Shown here one piece after another: positions 18,221-27,665 of a stretch of DNA of 64,000 nucleotides; positions within the stretch are counted from its first letter, which is position 1, and each line of letters opens with the position of its first letter. The stretch is from Clostridia bacterium (GTDB lineage Bacteria; Bacillota; Clostridia; Oscillospirales; RGIG577). Location of the stretch: the NCBI GenBank assembly GCA_017513095.1, contig JAFWDJ010000019.1, positions 26,768-90,767 on the forward strand, given 5' to 3'. A model generated the notes under the pieces. That model saw nothing but the letters and a program-made list of their open reading frames with translations, had not been told where the DNA came from and searched no databases. The translations under genes and the position numbers were made by a program.

Positions 18221-19198
18221 TTATTTCTTTGTGAACTTATCCTTTAAGTTGGTGAAGCCTGCCTTAATCTTGTCGTCTATATCGGTCTTGTCAAGCACTC
18301 CCTGCGCCTTCTGCTTCATGCTGTCCGCACCGGCCTTGATCTTGTCGTCGATGTCGGTCTTGTCAAGCATCTCCTGCGCCTTGTCCTTCATACCGCCGAC
18401 GCCCGCCTTGATTTTATCGTCGATGTCGGTCTTGTCAAGCATCTCCTGCGCCTTGTCCTTCATTCCGCCGACGCCTGCCTTGATTTTATCGTCGATGTCG
18501 GTCTTATCAAGCGATTCCTGCGCTTTGCTCTTCAGTGTCTGCTTCGCATCCTCAACTTTTATTTTTGCCTCTTCGCGAGCTTCCTGTGCTTTTTCCTTTG
18601 CTTCACGGAGCTTTTCTTTTGCTTTCGCTTCGGCATCCTCGCGCGCATCAATGGCCTTCTCCTTTGCGCCTTCGAAAGTCTCTTTCATTTTCTCTCCGGC
18701 GCCGTAGCTTGCGTCGACAGCCTTATTTTTAACTTCGCCGACCTTTTCCTTTACCTTCTCCTCGGCTTCGTCGCGTGCGTCGATGACTTTTTCCTTTGCC
18801 TCTTCAATCTTTTCCTTTGCCTCGTCGCGCGCGTCGATTACCTTCTCTTTTACTTCCTCTATCTTTTCCCTCGCCTTTTCTTTCACTTCTTCGCGCGTTT
18901 CGATAACTTTTTCTTTTGCTTCTTCAATCTTTCCCTTTACTTTTCCCTCGGCCTCGTCGCGCAGATCAACTGCCTTTTCCTTGGCTTCTTCGATCTTCTC
19001 TTTTACCTTTTCCTCGGCTTCATCACGCGCGTCGACAGCTTTTTCCTTAGCCTCTTCAATCTTCGCCTCAGCCTCGTCGCGTACGTCGACGGCCTTTTCC
19101 TTCGCTTCCTCTATTTTTTCCTTTACCTTCTCCTCGGCCTCGTCGCGTGCGTCCAATGCCTTATCCTTAATATCCTCCAGTTTGTCTTTTATGTCCAT
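18221..19198 (-). CDS. LEA/apolipoprotein-like amphipathic repeat protein
   Basis: 325 residues from ATG 19198, which has AAGGAG upstream. It has two repeat zones. Residues 1 to about 220 are built from 22- and 18-residue units such as EEAKEKAVDARDEAEEKVKE, highly charged and predicted to form long amphipathic helices. The last 95 residues hold four copies of a 24-residue unit, DKTDIDDKIKAGVGGMKDKA plus QEML. There are no cysteines, no signal peptide and no membrane segment. Composition resembles group 3 LEA proteins and apolipoprotein A/E-like helices, which protect proteins or bind lipid under stress. That function is only inferred from composition. Confidence 0.75.
   Translation of the reverse strand: MDIKDKLEDIKDKALDARDEAEEKVKEKIEEAKEKAVDVRDEAEAKIEEAKEKAVDARDEAEEKVKEKIEEAKEKAVDLRDEAEGKVKGKIEEAKEKVIETREEVKEKAREKIEEVKEKVIDARDEAKEKIEEAKEKVIDARDEAEEKVKEKVGEVKNKAVDASYGAGEKMKETFEGAKEKAIDAREDAEAKAKEKLREAKEKAQEAREEAKIKVEDAKQTLKSKAQESLDKTDIDDKIKAGVGGMKDKAQEMLDKTDIDDKIKAGVGGMKDKAQEMLDKTDIDDKIKAGADSMKQKAQGVLDKTDIDDKIKAGFTNLKDKFTKK
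18248..18520 (-). repeat. Tandem 72-bp coding repeats in the LEA-like gene
   Basis: Four in-frame copies of a 72-bp unit encode the 24-residue repeats at the C-terminus. The two central copies are almost identical at DNA level, while the outer ones have drifted. Copy number may vary through recombination or slippage. Confidence 0.85.
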
Positions 19199-19238
19199 CC
19201 CGTACACTCCTTTCAAAATTATAATATCTTTTGATTTC

Positions 19239-19267
19239 AGTATACATTCTCCTGTGATAAAAGTCAA
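19239..19267 (-). promoter_or_regulatory. Sigma-A promoter of the LEA-like gene
   Basis: Minus strand: -35 TTGACT (19262-19267), 17-base spacer, -10 TATACT (19239-19244). The -35 box overlaps the last codons of trpF, so the gene is read separately from the trp operon as well as possibly by read-through. Confidence 0.8.
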
Positions 19268-19941
19268 TTTATGCGCGCTCCGAATTTTAATATCTCCCGA
19301 AGCTTTAGTTCGTCCTTAACCCCGGGGCTCATTTCCGCGCCCGTCATAATATCGGCCATAAAGGGATCGTACTTTTTTGCGATTTCCCCGATATTTTCGG
19401 AAGTTATGCCGCCCGCGAGTATCACGGGGACGCGGCTTTCATCTTTTATCGCCTCGTATAACGAAAAATCGGCGGGCAGGCTTCTTCCCGCGGCGTTTTC
19501 GGGCGCGCGCGGATCGCAGAGTATCGCATAAACGCCCGCATCGCTCAAAAGCCGCGCGCATTCTCTTATATCGTCCGTGCCGAACTGCCTTAGACGCTCT
19601 CCCCGCGAAAACGGCATCGTCTTTATCACCCCCGTGCCGAGCGGCGAAAGCGCGCGCACGATGTGCATCGTATCCTCAAGCGTCTCTTTATAATGAAGCT
19701 GCACGAAATCGGGACGAAGCGCGGATATGAGCCCCACTATCTTCTCTCTGTCGCCGCCCGTAACTACGCACGTTTTAAGTCCCCGGGGGGCGGCGGCGAT
19801 AAGGCGCGCCGCCTCGTCTCTTTTTAAATTCCACGGCACCCGTGCGGGGTATTCGGTCACAAATCCCGCGACGTCCGCGTGAAGCCTTCCTAAGAGCCTT
19901 ACGTCATCCTCGCGCATAAGGCCGCAAATTTTAATTTTCAT
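19264..19941 (-). CDS. trpF: Phosphoribosylanthranilate isomerase
   Basis: 225 residues, a TIM barrel. It isomerises phosphoribosylanthranilate to CdRP in tryptophan synthesis. Family marks are KICGLMREDDV at the N-terminus with the catalytic Cys, DFVQLHYKE, and the phosphate-binding LAGGITSENI near the end. The catalytic Asp region (LCDPRAPENAAG) is present. It overlaps trpC by four bases (ATGA) and is the last gene of this trp operon. Confidence 0.95.
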   Translation of the reverse strand: MKIKICGLMREDDVRLLGRLHADVAGFVTEYPARVPWNLKRDEAARLIAAAPRGLKTCVVTGGDREKIVGLISALRPDFVQLHYKETLEDTMHIVRALSPLGTGVIKTMPFSRGERLRQFGTDDIRECARLLSDAGVYAILCDPRAPENAAGRSLPADFSLYEAIKDESRVPVILAGGITSENIGEIAKKYDPFMADIMTGAEMSPGVKDELKLREILKFGARIN

Positions 19942-20636
19942 CGCGTTTCACCGCCGCACATTTCACGGTAGAACGACGCCGTATCCGCGGCGAGCCACAG
20001 CGCCGTGCCGACGAGCGCCGCGTCCGCGCCGTATTTTATGGCGGCGCGCGCGTCGGCGGGCGTTTCTATGCCGCTTTCGCTTATAATGCACGCGCCCTCG
20101 GGCGCGTATGCGGCGAGAAGCTTCGTATGCGAAACGCCGCCCGAGTCCTTCTCAAGGCCCGCAATATCGCGGTTGTTTATGCCCACAAGCCCCGCCCCGA
20201 GCGAACGCGCAAAGAGAAGCTCATCCTTCGTATGCGTCTCAACGAGCGGCTCAAGGCCGATTTCCCCGGCCTTATAATAGAGTCTCGACACCGTCTCGCG
20301 GTCTGTCGTCGCGCAGATAAGCAGCACGGCCGCCGCACCGGCTTCTTTCGTTATATAAAGCTCGGCCTCGTCCGTTATAAAGTCCTTTCTCAGCACCGGC
20401 ACGTCCACGGCGGCGGCTATCTTTCTTAAAAGCTCCACCGAGCCGCCGAAATGCTTTTCCTCGGTCACGACCGAGAGTGCCGGCGCCCCTAAATGTTCAA
20501 AGAGCATGGCCGTCTTTACGGGATCGCGCCCGCGCGTAAGCTCTCCTTCCTTCGGGGATATGAGCTTTATGTCGGGTATCACGGGGATAAGGCCCGATTT
20601 TTTCTTGTTCTTTATGCTGTCCGAAAAGCGCGTCAT
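19938..20636 (-). CDS. trpC: Indole-3-glycerol phosphate synthase
   Basis: 232 residues, shorter than many (about 260) because the N-terminus is trimmed, though the barrel core is complete. The catalytic residues lie in PVIPDIKLISP, LRKDFI, INNRDI and IISESGI; the first Lys of the family motif is present as DIKLISP. The ATG at 20636 overlaps the trpD stop (TAATG), so an in-frame extension into trpD is not used. It closes the indole ring in tryptophan synthesis. Confidence 0.93.
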   Translation of the reverse strand: MTRFSDSIKNKKKSGLIPVIPDIKLISPKEGELTRGRDPVKTAMLFEHLGAPALSVVTEEKHFGGSVELLRKIAAAVDVPVLRKDFITDEAELYITKEAGAAAVLLICATTDRETVSRLYYKAGEIGLEPLVETHTKDELLFARSLGAGLVGINNRDIAGLEKDSGGVSHTKLLAAYAPEGACIISESGIETPADARAAIKYGADAALVGTALWLAADTASFYREMCGGETR

Positions 20637-21667
20637 TATTTTGCACCCGCGTATGCGTTCGATTTCTCTCTGAGTGCCGCAAGCTTCCTTTCTGCCGCGC
20701 CGCTGTCGATAAGCGAGCACGCAAGCTCGATGCCGTCCTTAAGGCTTTCGCATTTTCCGCCCACATAGAGCGCGCCGGCGGAGTTTATAACTATCGCGTC
20801 GCGTCTTGCGTCCTTTATCTCTCCCGAGAAAACGCCGTTTATCGTCGCCGCGTTCACCTCGGGCGTGCCCGTCTTTATATCCTCGAGTCTGCATCTTTTA
20901 AGGCCGAAATCCTCGGGAGCGATGATATACTTTTTTACCTCGCCGTCCTTAAGCTCGTTTACCTTCGTTTCGCCGATGAGCGATATTTCGTCGAGGCCGT
21001 CCACGCCGTGAACGAACATTGCCCTCGTATAGCCGAGCTCCTTCGCAACGTACGTTACGGTATCGAGAAGCTCCTCCTTGTATACGCCTAAAAGGTGCCT
21101 CGGTGCGAATGCCGGATTGATGAGCGGACCTATTATCGTATAAAATATCGTCTTAATGCCAAGCTCCGTTTCTGGCGGCAGCACCTTGCCCATAACGGGA
21201 TGGAACAGCGGCGCGTAGATAAACGCAATGCCTATTTCCTCGATGAGCTTTTCGACCTGCTCGGGTGTTAAGTTTATATTTACGCCGAGCGCCTCCAAAA
21301 CGTCGGCGCTTCCCGAAAGGCTCGATATGGAGCGGCTGCCGTGCTTCGCGATCGGTATGCCGCCCGCAGCGGCTACGAGCGCCGTCGCCGTTGAGATATT
21401 GAAGGTACTAAGTCCCCCGCCGGTGCCGCAGGTGTCCATAAGCTCAAAGTCTACCTTCGGGCGAAGCGGCACGCAGTTTACTCTCATGGCCTTCGCTATT
21501 GCCGCGATCTCGGGCAGCGACGCGCCCTTCATTAAAAGAGCCACCTGGAAGCCCGCTATCTGAACGTCGGTCACCTCGTTTTTGTTTATCGCGGCTATCA
21601 GCGCGAATATCTCGTCCGAGCTTAAATTCTGCCTTGTCGTAAGTTTGGTAAGTATGTCCTTGTACAT
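20636..21667 (-). CDS. trpD: Anthranilate phosphoribosyltransferase
   Basis: 343 residues. It joins anthranilate to PRPP. The PRPP-binding glycine-rich loop DTCGTGGGLSTFNIST, the KHGSRSISSLSGSADVLE block and the acidic metal-binding motif (FVHGVDGLDEIS) are all present. It is not fused to a glutamine amidotransferase domain, and no trpE or trpG is in this window. A 31-base gap follows trpA; trpC overlaps its stop. Confidence 0.96.
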   Translation of the reverse strand: MYKDILTKLTTRQNLSSDEIFALIAAINKNEVTDVQIAGFQVALLMKGASLPEIAAIAKAMRVNCVPLRPKVDFELMDTCGTGGGLSTFNISTATALVAAAGGIPIAKHGSRSISSLSGSADVLEALGVNINLTPEQVEKLIEEIGIAFIYAPLFHPVMGKVLPPETELGIKTIFYTIIGPLINPAFAPRHLLGVYKEELLDTVTYVAKELGYTRAMFVHGVDGLDEISLIGETKVNELKDGEVKKYIIAPEDFGLKRCRLEDIKTGTPEVNAATINGVFSGEIKDARRDAIVINSAGALYVGGKCESLKDGIELACSLIDSGAAERKLAALREKSNAYAGAK

Positions 21668-21698
21668 GTTTGTTCACTCCTGTTTTATATGAATTTTT

Positions 21699-22475
21699 TT
21701 ATATATTTTTTATTGCCTCTTTCATGGATTTTACGTATTCGTAAACGTGCTTTTCCGAGTCCCTGCCGTATTCTCCTATCAGGCGAACGATAGCGGAGCC
21801 TACGATTACGCCGTCCGAAAGCGCTGCCATTTCGCGCGCCTGCGCGGGCGTCGATATGCCGAAGCCGACCGCCGCGGGAATGTCGGAGACCTTCTTTGCA
21901 AGCGCCGTCATTTCGCTTATATTCGAGGTTATGCGGCTTCGCTCGCCCGTAACTCCGAGCGACGAAACGCAGTATAAAAAGCTCTCGGCTTCGCGCGCTA
22001 TCATCTCTATGCGCTCCTTTGAAGTGGGCGCGACGAGCGATATGAAATCAATGCCGTATTTCCGGCAGAGCGGCGCAAATTCGGCCTTCTCCTCAAACGG
22101 TACGTCGGGAAGTATCACGCCGCCTATGCCCGCGTCGCGAGCGCGCTTTAAAAACCGCTCCGTGCCGTATGAGAAAAGCACGTTCGCGTAAGTCATGAAC
22201 ACGAGCGGCACGTCTATATCGCCTCTTATCCTCGCCGTCATATCGAGTATCTTATCCGTCGTAACTCCGCCCGAGAGTGCACGAACGTTGGCCGCCTGAA
22301 TTACGGGCCCTTCCGCCACGGGGTCGGAAAACGGGATGCCAAGCTCTATTACGTCGGCGCCCGCCGCGGCCATTGACTTTACGATTCGCTCCGTCGTTTC
22401 AAGATCGGGGTCGCCGCACGTTACGAACGGGATGAAGGCCTTGCCGCCTTCAAACGCTTTTCTTATCCTGCTCAT
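21699..22475 (-). CDS. trpA: Tryptophan synthase alpha subunit
   Basis: 258 residues, a TIM barrel that releases indole from indole-3-glycerol phosphate. The catalytic Glu lies in [20 protein letters not shown] and the catalytic Asp in [12 protein letters not shown]. The phosphate loop ([11 protein letters not shown], then VIVGSAIV) is intact. It overlaps trpB by four bases, so the two subunits are probably made in equal amounts. Confidence 0.97.
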   Translation of the reverse strand: MSRIRKAFEGGKAFIPFVTCGDPDLETTERIVKSMAAAGADVIELGIPFSDPVAEGPVIQAANVRALSGGVTTDKILDMTARIRGDIDVPLVFMTYANVLFSYGTERFLKRARDAGIGGVILPDVPFEEKAEFAPLCRKYGIDFISLVAPTSKERIEMIAREAESFLYCVSSLGVTGERSRITSNISEMTALAKKVSDIPAAVGFGISTPAQAREMAALSDGVIVGSAIVRLIGEYGRDSEKHVYEYVKSMKEAIKNI

Positions 22476-23656
22476 TCGTAGATCTCCTCCCCTCTGTATC
22501 GCGCCATCGCGGCGCAGTCCTTGTCGCCGCGTCCCGAAATGTTTATAACGATTATTTTGTCCTTGTCCATCGTCGGCGCAAGCTTCATGGCGTACGCCAC
22601 GGCGTGCGCGCTCTCGATGGCCGGTATTATGCCCTCGGTCTTTGAGAGATACTCAAAAGCCTCTACCGCCTCCTCATCGGTTATCGCCGTATATTCGGCG
22701 CGGCCGATATCGTGAAGGTACGCGTGCTCGGGGCCAATGCCCGGATAATCGAGCCCCGCCGAAATCGAATATACGGGAGCTATCTGCCCGTATTCGTCCT
22801 GGCAGAAGTAGGACTTCATGCCGTGGAATATGCCCTCGCGCCCCGTTGCGATCGTCGCCGCCGTCGACGGCGTATCTATGCCGAGCCCCGCCGCCTCGCA
22901 GCCGATGAGCCGCACGCTCTTGTCTTCGATGAAGTGGTAGAACGCGCCGATCGCGTTCGAGCCGCCGCCCACGCAGGCTATAACGGCGTCGGGCAGCCGC
23001 CCCTCTTTTTTTATCATCTGCTCTTTTATCTCCTTCGATATAACGGACTGAAAGTCCCTCACCATCTCAGGGAACGGATGCGGCCCCATAACGGAGCCTA
23101 AAACGTAATGCGTGTCGTCCATGCGCGCCGTCCACTCTCGCATCGTCTCCGATACCGCGTCCTTGAGCGTAGCCGTGCCGCTTTTTACGGTGTGGACTGT
23201 CGCGCCGAGAAGGCGCATCCGATAGACGTTTAACGCCTGGCGCTTCGTGTCCTCCTCGCCCATGAATATCTCGCACTCAAGCCCCATGAGCGCGGCCGCG
23301 GTCGCCGTCGCGACTCCGTGCTGTCCCGCGCCCGTTTCGGCTATGACGCGCGTTTTGCCCATCTTTTTTGCAAGCAGCGTCTGTCCCAGCACGTTGTTTA
23401 TCTTATGGGAGCCGGTGTGATTTAAGTCCTCGCGCTTTAAATAGATTTTCGCGCCGCAAAGGTCGCGCGTCATATTCGCGGCGTAATATAAAAGCGAGGG
23501 CCTGCCCGCGTATTCGTTTAATAAAGCTTCAAGCTCGCGGTTAAAATCCGCGTCGTTCTTATATTTATCATACGCCGCCTCAAGCTCGCTTACGGCGTTC
23601 ATAAGCGTTTCGGGTATATACTGCCCGCCGTGTATGCCGTATCTTCCTTTTGCCAT
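22472..23656 (-). CDS. trpB: Tryptophan synthase beta subunit
   Basis: 394 residues, a PLP enzyme that joins indole and serine. The PLP lysine is in HTGSHKINN (about Lys85), the phosphate-binding loop is [10 protein letters not shown], and GRPSLLYYA and [12 protein letters not shown] are typical. ATG 23656 is chosen because GGAGG lies just upstream; the frame stays open through the T-box but that is non-coding. It is the first gene after the T-box, giving the unusual order trpB-A-D-C-F. Confidence 0.97.
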   Translation of the reverse strand: MAKGRYGIHGGQYIPETLMNAVSELEAAYDKYKNDADFNRELEALLNEYAGRPSLLYYAANMTRDLCGAKIYLKREDLNHTGSHKINNVLGQTLLAKKMGKTRVIAETGAGQHGVATATAAALMGLECEIFMGEEDTKRQALNVYRMRLLGATVHTVKSGTATLKDAVSETMREWTARMDDTHYVLGSVMGPHPFPEMVRDFQSVISKEIKEQMIKKEGRLPDAVIACVGGGSNAIGAFYHFIEDKSVRLIGCEAAGLGIDTPSTAATIATGREGIFHGMKSYFCQDEYGQIAPVYSISAGLDYPGIGPEHAYLHDIGRAEYTAITDEEAVEAFEYLSKTEGIIPAIESAHAVAYAMKLAPTMDKDKIIVINISGRGDKDCAAMARYRGEEIYE

Positions 23657-23687
23657 GGTTTTATCCTCCGTACCTTGAAAATGCAAA

Positions 23688-23732
23688 TAAAAAAGACCCT
23701 TCCTCAACGTAAATACGTCAAGGACGAGTCTT
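23688..23732 (-). terminator. T-box intrinsic terminator
   Basis: On the minus strand a stem of about 19 bp, with one mismatch, runs from AAGACTCGTCC to GGGTCTT and is followed by six T residues. The T-box sequence and this stem's 5' arm (CAAGG with CCTTG) can pair instead to form the antiterminator. Confidence 0.9.
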
Positions 23733-23965
23733 ATAGCTCGCGGTGCCACCTTGATTCGGAAAATTTGACTTTTCCGCGCTCTTTGGGATACCAACATATC
23801 CCCGGCAACTTACGTATGCCTTCACGTCGCCGAATACTCGAAAGATACCTTTCTTTGTTCGACGCCCTCAGCGGCCCATTTGACAGCTTGTTTTCCGCCG
23901 GGCTCTCACCTGCCCCGACTCTCTGTGGGAACATCACTGCCGTTACTTCCGCTTCAACGGTTTGT
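23688..23965 (-). promoter_or_regulatory. Tryptophan T-box riboswitch leader
   Basis: The minus strand carries the conserved T-box sequence AAGGTGGCACCGCG (23739-23752 area), just ahead of a terminator. Upstream, Stem I is closed by AGCGG (about 23949-23953) with CCGCT, then GGCAG with CTGTC. The internal loop between them holds UGG at 23876-23878, the tryptophan codon expected as the specifier. The distal loop has the usual GGTGAGAGCC-type sequence. By family knowledge, uncharged tRNA-Trp binding switches the leader to antitermination and turns on trpBADCF. Confidence 0.93.
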
Positions 23966-23976
23966 ATTTGTGTCAC

Positions 23977-24005
23977 ATATTATCACCGAAAAATGCGTCT
24001 GTCAA
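23977..24005 (-). promoter_or_regulatory. Sigma-A promoter of the trp operon
   Basis: Minus strand: consensus -35 TTGACA (24000-24005), 17-base spacer, -10 TAATAT (23977-23982). Transcription would start at about 23970, right before T-box Stem I. Confidence 0.88.
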
Positions 24006-24029
24006 TACTTTTTTGAAATTTATTCTAAA

Positions 24030-25907
24030 TTATTCTAATTCGTTCGTCGGCGGATAACAAAGCTCGCCCTCGCAGACGTAATACGTCGGCTTATCGTTGA
24101 CGATTTTGTACTCGCCGCCCTCGGCCGCGAGCTTAAACGCCCAGTCGGAGCGAACGCGCACGCCCTTGGGCGGCTTTTTACCTCGCGTCACGCAGATTAT
24201 CTTCCGTGCGGGCAGGCGCGAACAGAGATAGAACGCGAACGCCACGGGGCGCTTCATTGACTGCGCGTCCATGAACGCGTTCTGCCGCTTTGATAACTCC
24301 TCAAACGCGCCGTCCCCGCAAAGCAGCGAAAGGCGCGAGAGCACATACGCCATCACGCTGTTGCCCGACGGCATCGCGCCGTCGTACGTCTCCTTCGGCC
24401 TTGTAAAAAGGCGCTCGTTCTGCGCACCGGAGAAGAAAAATCCACCGTTTTGTGCGTCCCAAAAGTCGCGGCAGACTGCTTTTGCAAGCTCGGCCGCACG
24501 GTTTAAATACTTTTCGTCGAGCGTTGCCTCGTAAATCTCCAAAAGCGCGTAAATATAGAAGGCGTAATCGTCTAAAAAGCCCGCGCCCATGCGCCTGCCG
24601 CCGCCGATACCGGCGTAAACGACGCCGTCCGACGTAAGCTTTTCCTCGATGAACGCCGCCGTCGCCTCGGCCTTTTTCGTATACTCTTCGCCGCCCGTTA
24701 TGCGTCCCGCCATCGCGTACGCGGCCGCGGCGAGCGCGTTCCACGACGTGAGCCGCTTTTCGTCGGTATGAAGCTTCGCGCGGCTTTTCCTGTATTCGTA
24801 CACACGCGCGGCAAGCTCGTCCTCGTGTCCGTTCGTATCGGGGTGATCTATGAGATTTAAAATATTCTTTCCGCCAAAGTTTCCCTCCTCGCTTACGCCG
24901 AAGCGCTCACAGAAGCGTTCGCCGTCATCGGGGCCGAGAAGCGAGATAAGCTCGTTTTTTGAAAAAACATAAAACTTCCCCTCCTCGCCCTCGGAATCGG
25001 CGTCCTGCGCCGAATAGAATCCGCCGTCGGGCGACATAAGCTCCGATTCAAGATACGAAAAGACGCGAAGGGCCACGTTCTTATAAAACTCGTCGCCCGT
25101 CTCCTCGTAGGCGCAAAGATACGCGGCGGCGAGCCACGCGTTCCCATAGAGCATCTTCTCAAAATGGGGCACAAGCCAGTACCGGTCGGTCGAATAGCGG
25201 CAGAATCCGCCGCCGACGTGGTCGAACATACCGCCCTCGAACATCGCGCGAAGCGTCTTTTCGGCCATGCGCGGCGCAGTGCGCATAAGATACATCATTG
25301 CGTGCGGCGACGGGAACTTGGGCGCGCCGCCGAAGCCGCCGTACTCCTCGTCAAAGCCGCTCTCATACATTGATACAATGTAATCCCGCGACGGGTACCG
25401 GGCGTCGCTTTCGCCCGACGCTTTCGTGCGGTTTAACACCTCCGCCACGTGGGCGGACTGCGAGAGCACGCCCTCGCGGTTATTCTTCCACTGCTCGATT
25501 ACGGCCTCCAGAAGCTTTAAAAAAAACGCCTTCGTAAAATAATTCCCCGCGTGAAAGGGCTTTCCGTCCGCGTCGGCGAATATGCTCATCGGCCAGCCGC
25601 CGCGGCCCGTCATCGCCTGACACGCGCGCATGTATACGCCGTCAATATCGGGACGCTCCTCGCGGTCGACCTTTATGCAGACGAAATCGCGGTTTAAGGC
25701 CTCGGCCGCCTCTTCGTCCTCAAAGGTCTCGTGCGCCATGACGTGACACCAGTGGCACGTCGAATACCCTATGCTTATAAATACGGGCTTGTCCTCGCGG
25801 CGCGCCTTTTCAAAGGCCGCCTCTCCCCACGGATACCAGTTCACGGGATTATGCGCATGCTGCAAAAGATACGGGCTCGTTTCGTGTATCAGCGCGTTTT
25901 CATACAT
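24030..25907 (-). CDS. Thioredoxin-domain protein of the YyaL/SSP411 (DUF255) family
   Basis: 625 residues. The N-terminal thioredoxin-like domain has the family signature HNPVNWYPW and [16 protein letters not shown] (CxxC at about residues 52-55), followed by REERPDID. The rest is an alpha/alpha toroid like N-acylglucosamine 2-epimerase (ACRNTMTG-type repeats such as [14 protein letters not shown] and [13 protein letters not shown]). The biochemical role of the family is unclear; a redox or sugar-related function is often proposed. ATG 25907 is used because GAGGTG lies six bases upstream. No signal peptide is seen. It is read in the same direction as the trp operon, whose promoter starts just after its stop. 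Confidence 0.9.
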   Translation of the reverse strand: MYENALIHETSPYLLQHAHNPVNWYPWGEAAFEKARREDKPVFISIGYSTCHWCHVMAHETFEDEEAAEALNRDFVCIKVDREERPDIDGVYMRACQAMTGRGGWPMSIFADADGKPFHAGNYFTKAFFLKLLEAVIEQWKNNREGVLSQSAHVAEVLNRTKASGESDARYPSRDYIVSMYESGFDEEYGGFGGAPKFPSPHAMMYLMRTAPRMAEKTLRAMFEGGMFDHVGGGFCRYSTDRYWLVPHFEKMLYGNAWLAAAYLCAYEETGDEFYKNVALRVFSYLESELMSPDGGFYSAQDADSEGEEGKFYVFSKNELISLLGPDDGERFCERFGVSEEGNFGGKNILNLIDHPDTNGHEDELAARVYEYRKSRAKLHTDEKRLTSWNALAAAAYAMAGRITGGEEYTKKAEATAAFIEEKLTSDGVVYAGIGGGRRMGAGFLDDYAFYIYALLEIYEATLDEKYLNRAAELAKAVCRDFWDAQNGGFFFSGAQNERLFTRPKETYDGAMPSGNSVMAYVLSRLSLLCGDGAFEELSKRQNAFMDAQSMKRPVAFAFYLCSRLPARKIICVTRGKKPPKGVRVRSDWAFKLAAEGGEYKIVNDKPTYYVCEGELCYPPTNELE

Positions 25908-25950
25908 GATATTCACCTCGCGAATATTATTTGCGGTTTTTATAATATTA

Positions 25951-25979
25951 TTTTTACATTGCATTGCACCGTTTGTCAA
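25951..25979 (-). promoter_or_regulatory. Possible promoter of the YyaL-like gene
   Basis: Minus strand: perfect -35 TTGACA (25974-25979), 17-base spacer and a weak -10 TAAAAA (25951-25956). It is about 44 bases ahead of the start codon. Confidence 0.45.
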
Positions 25980-26040
25980 AAATATTCGGAACTTTTTTTA
26001 TTATTTCTCCCGTCAAAAGTCGAAAACAGAGAATCCGGTA

Positions 26041-26069
26041 TTGAATTATACTTAAAAAAGTGATAAATT
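26041..26069 (+). promoter_or_regulatory. Possible promoter of the phosphodiester glycosidase-like gene
   Basis: Plus strand: -35 TTGAAT (26041-26046), 17-base spacer, -10 TAAATT (26064-26069). A moderate match in an AT-rich gap. Confidence 0.4.
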
Positions 26070-26107
26070 ACCGTATGTTACCCCAACAGGCTTACAAGGA
26101 GAAAAAA

Positions 26108-27325
26108 ATGGCTAAGAAAAGAGAGCGGCAGCGCAGGCACGTTTTCAGGAATACGATAATAACGCTTCTGATACTCGGCTGCGTATATTCGTTTCTGGTA
26201 TATACCGATATGCCGTTTATAGCGAAGTGGCGCACGATTTACATAGAAACGGCCATGACCACGTTTACGCACAAGTGGCTTGCGACCGCGTTCATCCCGA
26301 AGCAGGTCATAGCCGAGACGATGGGCTACGCGGCCGAGGTGGAATCAAAACAGGAGTCCATGTCAACTAATTCCTACTGGCACATATCGAAAGAGGACCT
26401 TGAGACCGTCTTTACCTTAAGCGGCAAAAAGGACGACGGCAAAAAGTTCTCAAAGAAGAATCCCGACTTTGCGAAGGTCTATCCCGAGATCGACATAGAC
26501 ACGCTCGACGCCTACATGAGCGAACACGAGGACGAGGCCTACGTTGACGGCTGCCTTTGGATTGACGCGGCGGACACGGCCGACGAGGACACGGGCATAA
26601 GAACGACGGCGGGCGACCGCGTGCTTGCCATAGATACGAAGAACGGCATAGTGATAATCATGCGGCGCACGTCCGATTTTGTGGCGCGCATGGCGATAAT
26701 AAAGAATCCCGATCGGGTAAGCGTCGCCGCGTCGCCCAACTACGGGCGCTCAGGCGCGAAGATCGCCGATATTTGCAAAAGCTCCGACGCCGTTTTGGGA
26801 ATAAACGCCTCCGGCTTCGACGATCCCGACGGCAAGGGCAACGGCGCCGTATCCTACGGGCTTCTTATATCGGACGGTACGAAGCGCACCCAGGCCGCGG
26901 GAGGCACGTATAAGATGACAGGCTTCGATTACAGCGATACGCTTCTCATCGGAAGCTATTCGGATACGTCCGTTTTCAGGGACGCCGTGGAATTCAAGCC
27001 CATTTTGGTGCTCGACGGCAAAAGGGCGGTCGAGGGCAGCGCGGGCTGGGGCGTTCAGCCGCGAAGCGCGATAGGACAGACCGCGAACGGCGAGGTGCTT
27101 TTATTAATCGTGGACGGGCGTTCGCCCGGCTATTCGATAGGCGCTACAATGGAGGAAATTGCAGAGCTCATGCTTGAATACAACGTATATCAGGCGATAA
27201 ATCTCGACGGCGGCTCGTCGAGCGTGATGTATTATAACGGCAGGATTATAACGAAGCCGTCCGCCGGCGATAAGGCAAACGGAAGACTACTGCCCGACGC
27301 CTTCGTCGTAAAAGCCGCGTCGTAA
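26108..27325 (+). CDS. Phosphodiester glycosidase (NAGPA-domain) family protein, membrane anchored
   Basis: 405 residues from ATG 26108 (AAGGAG upstream). A basic N-terminus is followed by one hydrophobic segment (about residues 13-32) that acts as a signal anchor, so the rest lies outside the membrane. After a lysine-rich linker (about 60-190) comes a NAGPA-like domain: GINASGFDDP, a middle part with VQPRSAIGQTANGEVLLLIVDG, and the hallmark NLDGGSSSVMYYNG near the C-terminus. Related domains hydrolyse sugar phosphodiesters and occur in exopolysaccharide or wall-modifying proteins. The actual substrate is not known. A structured intergenic repeat begins right after its stop codon. Confidence 0.85.
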   Translation: MAKKRERQRRHVFRNTIITLLILGCVYSFLVYTDMPFIAKWRTIYIETAMTTFTHKWLATAFIPKQVIAETMGYAAEVESKQESMSTNSYWHISKEDLETVFTLSGKKDDGKKFSKKNPDFAKVYPEIDIDTLDAYMSEHEDEAYVDGCLWIDAADTADEDTGIRTTAGDRVLAIDTKNGIVIIMRRTSDFVARMAIIKNPDRVSVAASPNYGRSGAKIADICKSSDAVLGINASGFDDPDGKGNGAVSYGLLISDGTKRTQAAGGTYKMTGFDYSDTLLIGSYSDTSVFRDAVEFKPILVLDGKRAVEGSAGWGVQPRSAIGQTANGEVLLLIVDGRSPGYSIGATMEEIAELMLEYNVYQAINLDGGSSSVMYYNGRIITKPSAGDKANGRLLPDAFVVKAAS

Positions 27326-27541
27326 GCCGAAAAAGGGCCGGACCGCCGAAAAGAATAGAATAACAGTGTAAAAACCACGTATAGCAGTTTTACGAACAGA
27401 AAATATTATTCACGTCGTTCTCAAGCAGCTTTTGCGCCGTAACCTTTGGGTTACGGCGTTTTCGTCTATTGCCGATTGCCTTCTCTGCCGTATTTAATAC
27501 GCCGACGTTCGCCAATCGACAATTCCAACCGCTTTTTCGGC
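27326..27541. repeat. Structured intergenic repeat, copy A (about 216 bp)
   Basis: It shares its layout and several near-identical blocks with copy B at 34231-34458. It is bounded here by a perfect 10-bp inverted repeat (GCCGAAAAAG with CTTTTTCGGC). Inside are a CGCCGTAACC/GGTTACGGCG hairpin and a nested second one (CGATTG ... CAATCG around CGTATTTAATACG). It contains no credible gene. It could be a MITE-like element or a structured RNA. Confidence 0.7.
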
Positions 27542-27553
27542 ATACTTTTAAAC

Positions 27554-27582
27554 CATTCCGAGAAAAAACGGAATGCTTTTTT
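27554..27582 (+). terminator. Rho-independent terminator after repeat copy A
   Basis: A 7-bp CATTCCG/CGGAATG stem with an A-rich loop is followed by six T residues. It probably ends the transcript of the phosphodiester glycosidase-like gene, about 230 bases beyond its stop. Confidence 0.75.
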
Positions 27583-27583
27583 A

Positions 27584-27612
27584 TTGTTTATGCGGGATTT
27601 TTTTGGTACAAT
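27584..27612 (+). promoter_or_regulatory. Promoter of the amidohydrolase-sirtuin operon
   Basis: Plus strand: -35 TTGTTT (27584-27589), 17-base spacer, -10 TACAAT (27607-27612), right after the terminator and about 50 bases ahead of the start codon. Confidence 0.6.
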
Positions 27613-27665
27613 ATACTAAAAGGCCGCACATTCGGGCGGCAAAGAATAAAAAGGAGGGGTAAAAC

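Noticed and set aside
18248..18520. Regular 72-bp repeats that could suggest a CRISPR array
   Set aside because: The repeats are in frame within a coding gene, have no unique spacers and no cas gene is near.
23657..23797. N-terminal extension of trpB by 47 codons
   Set aside because: It reads through the T-box terminator and antiterminator, which are non-coding, and trpB proteins start at MAKGRYG-like positions.
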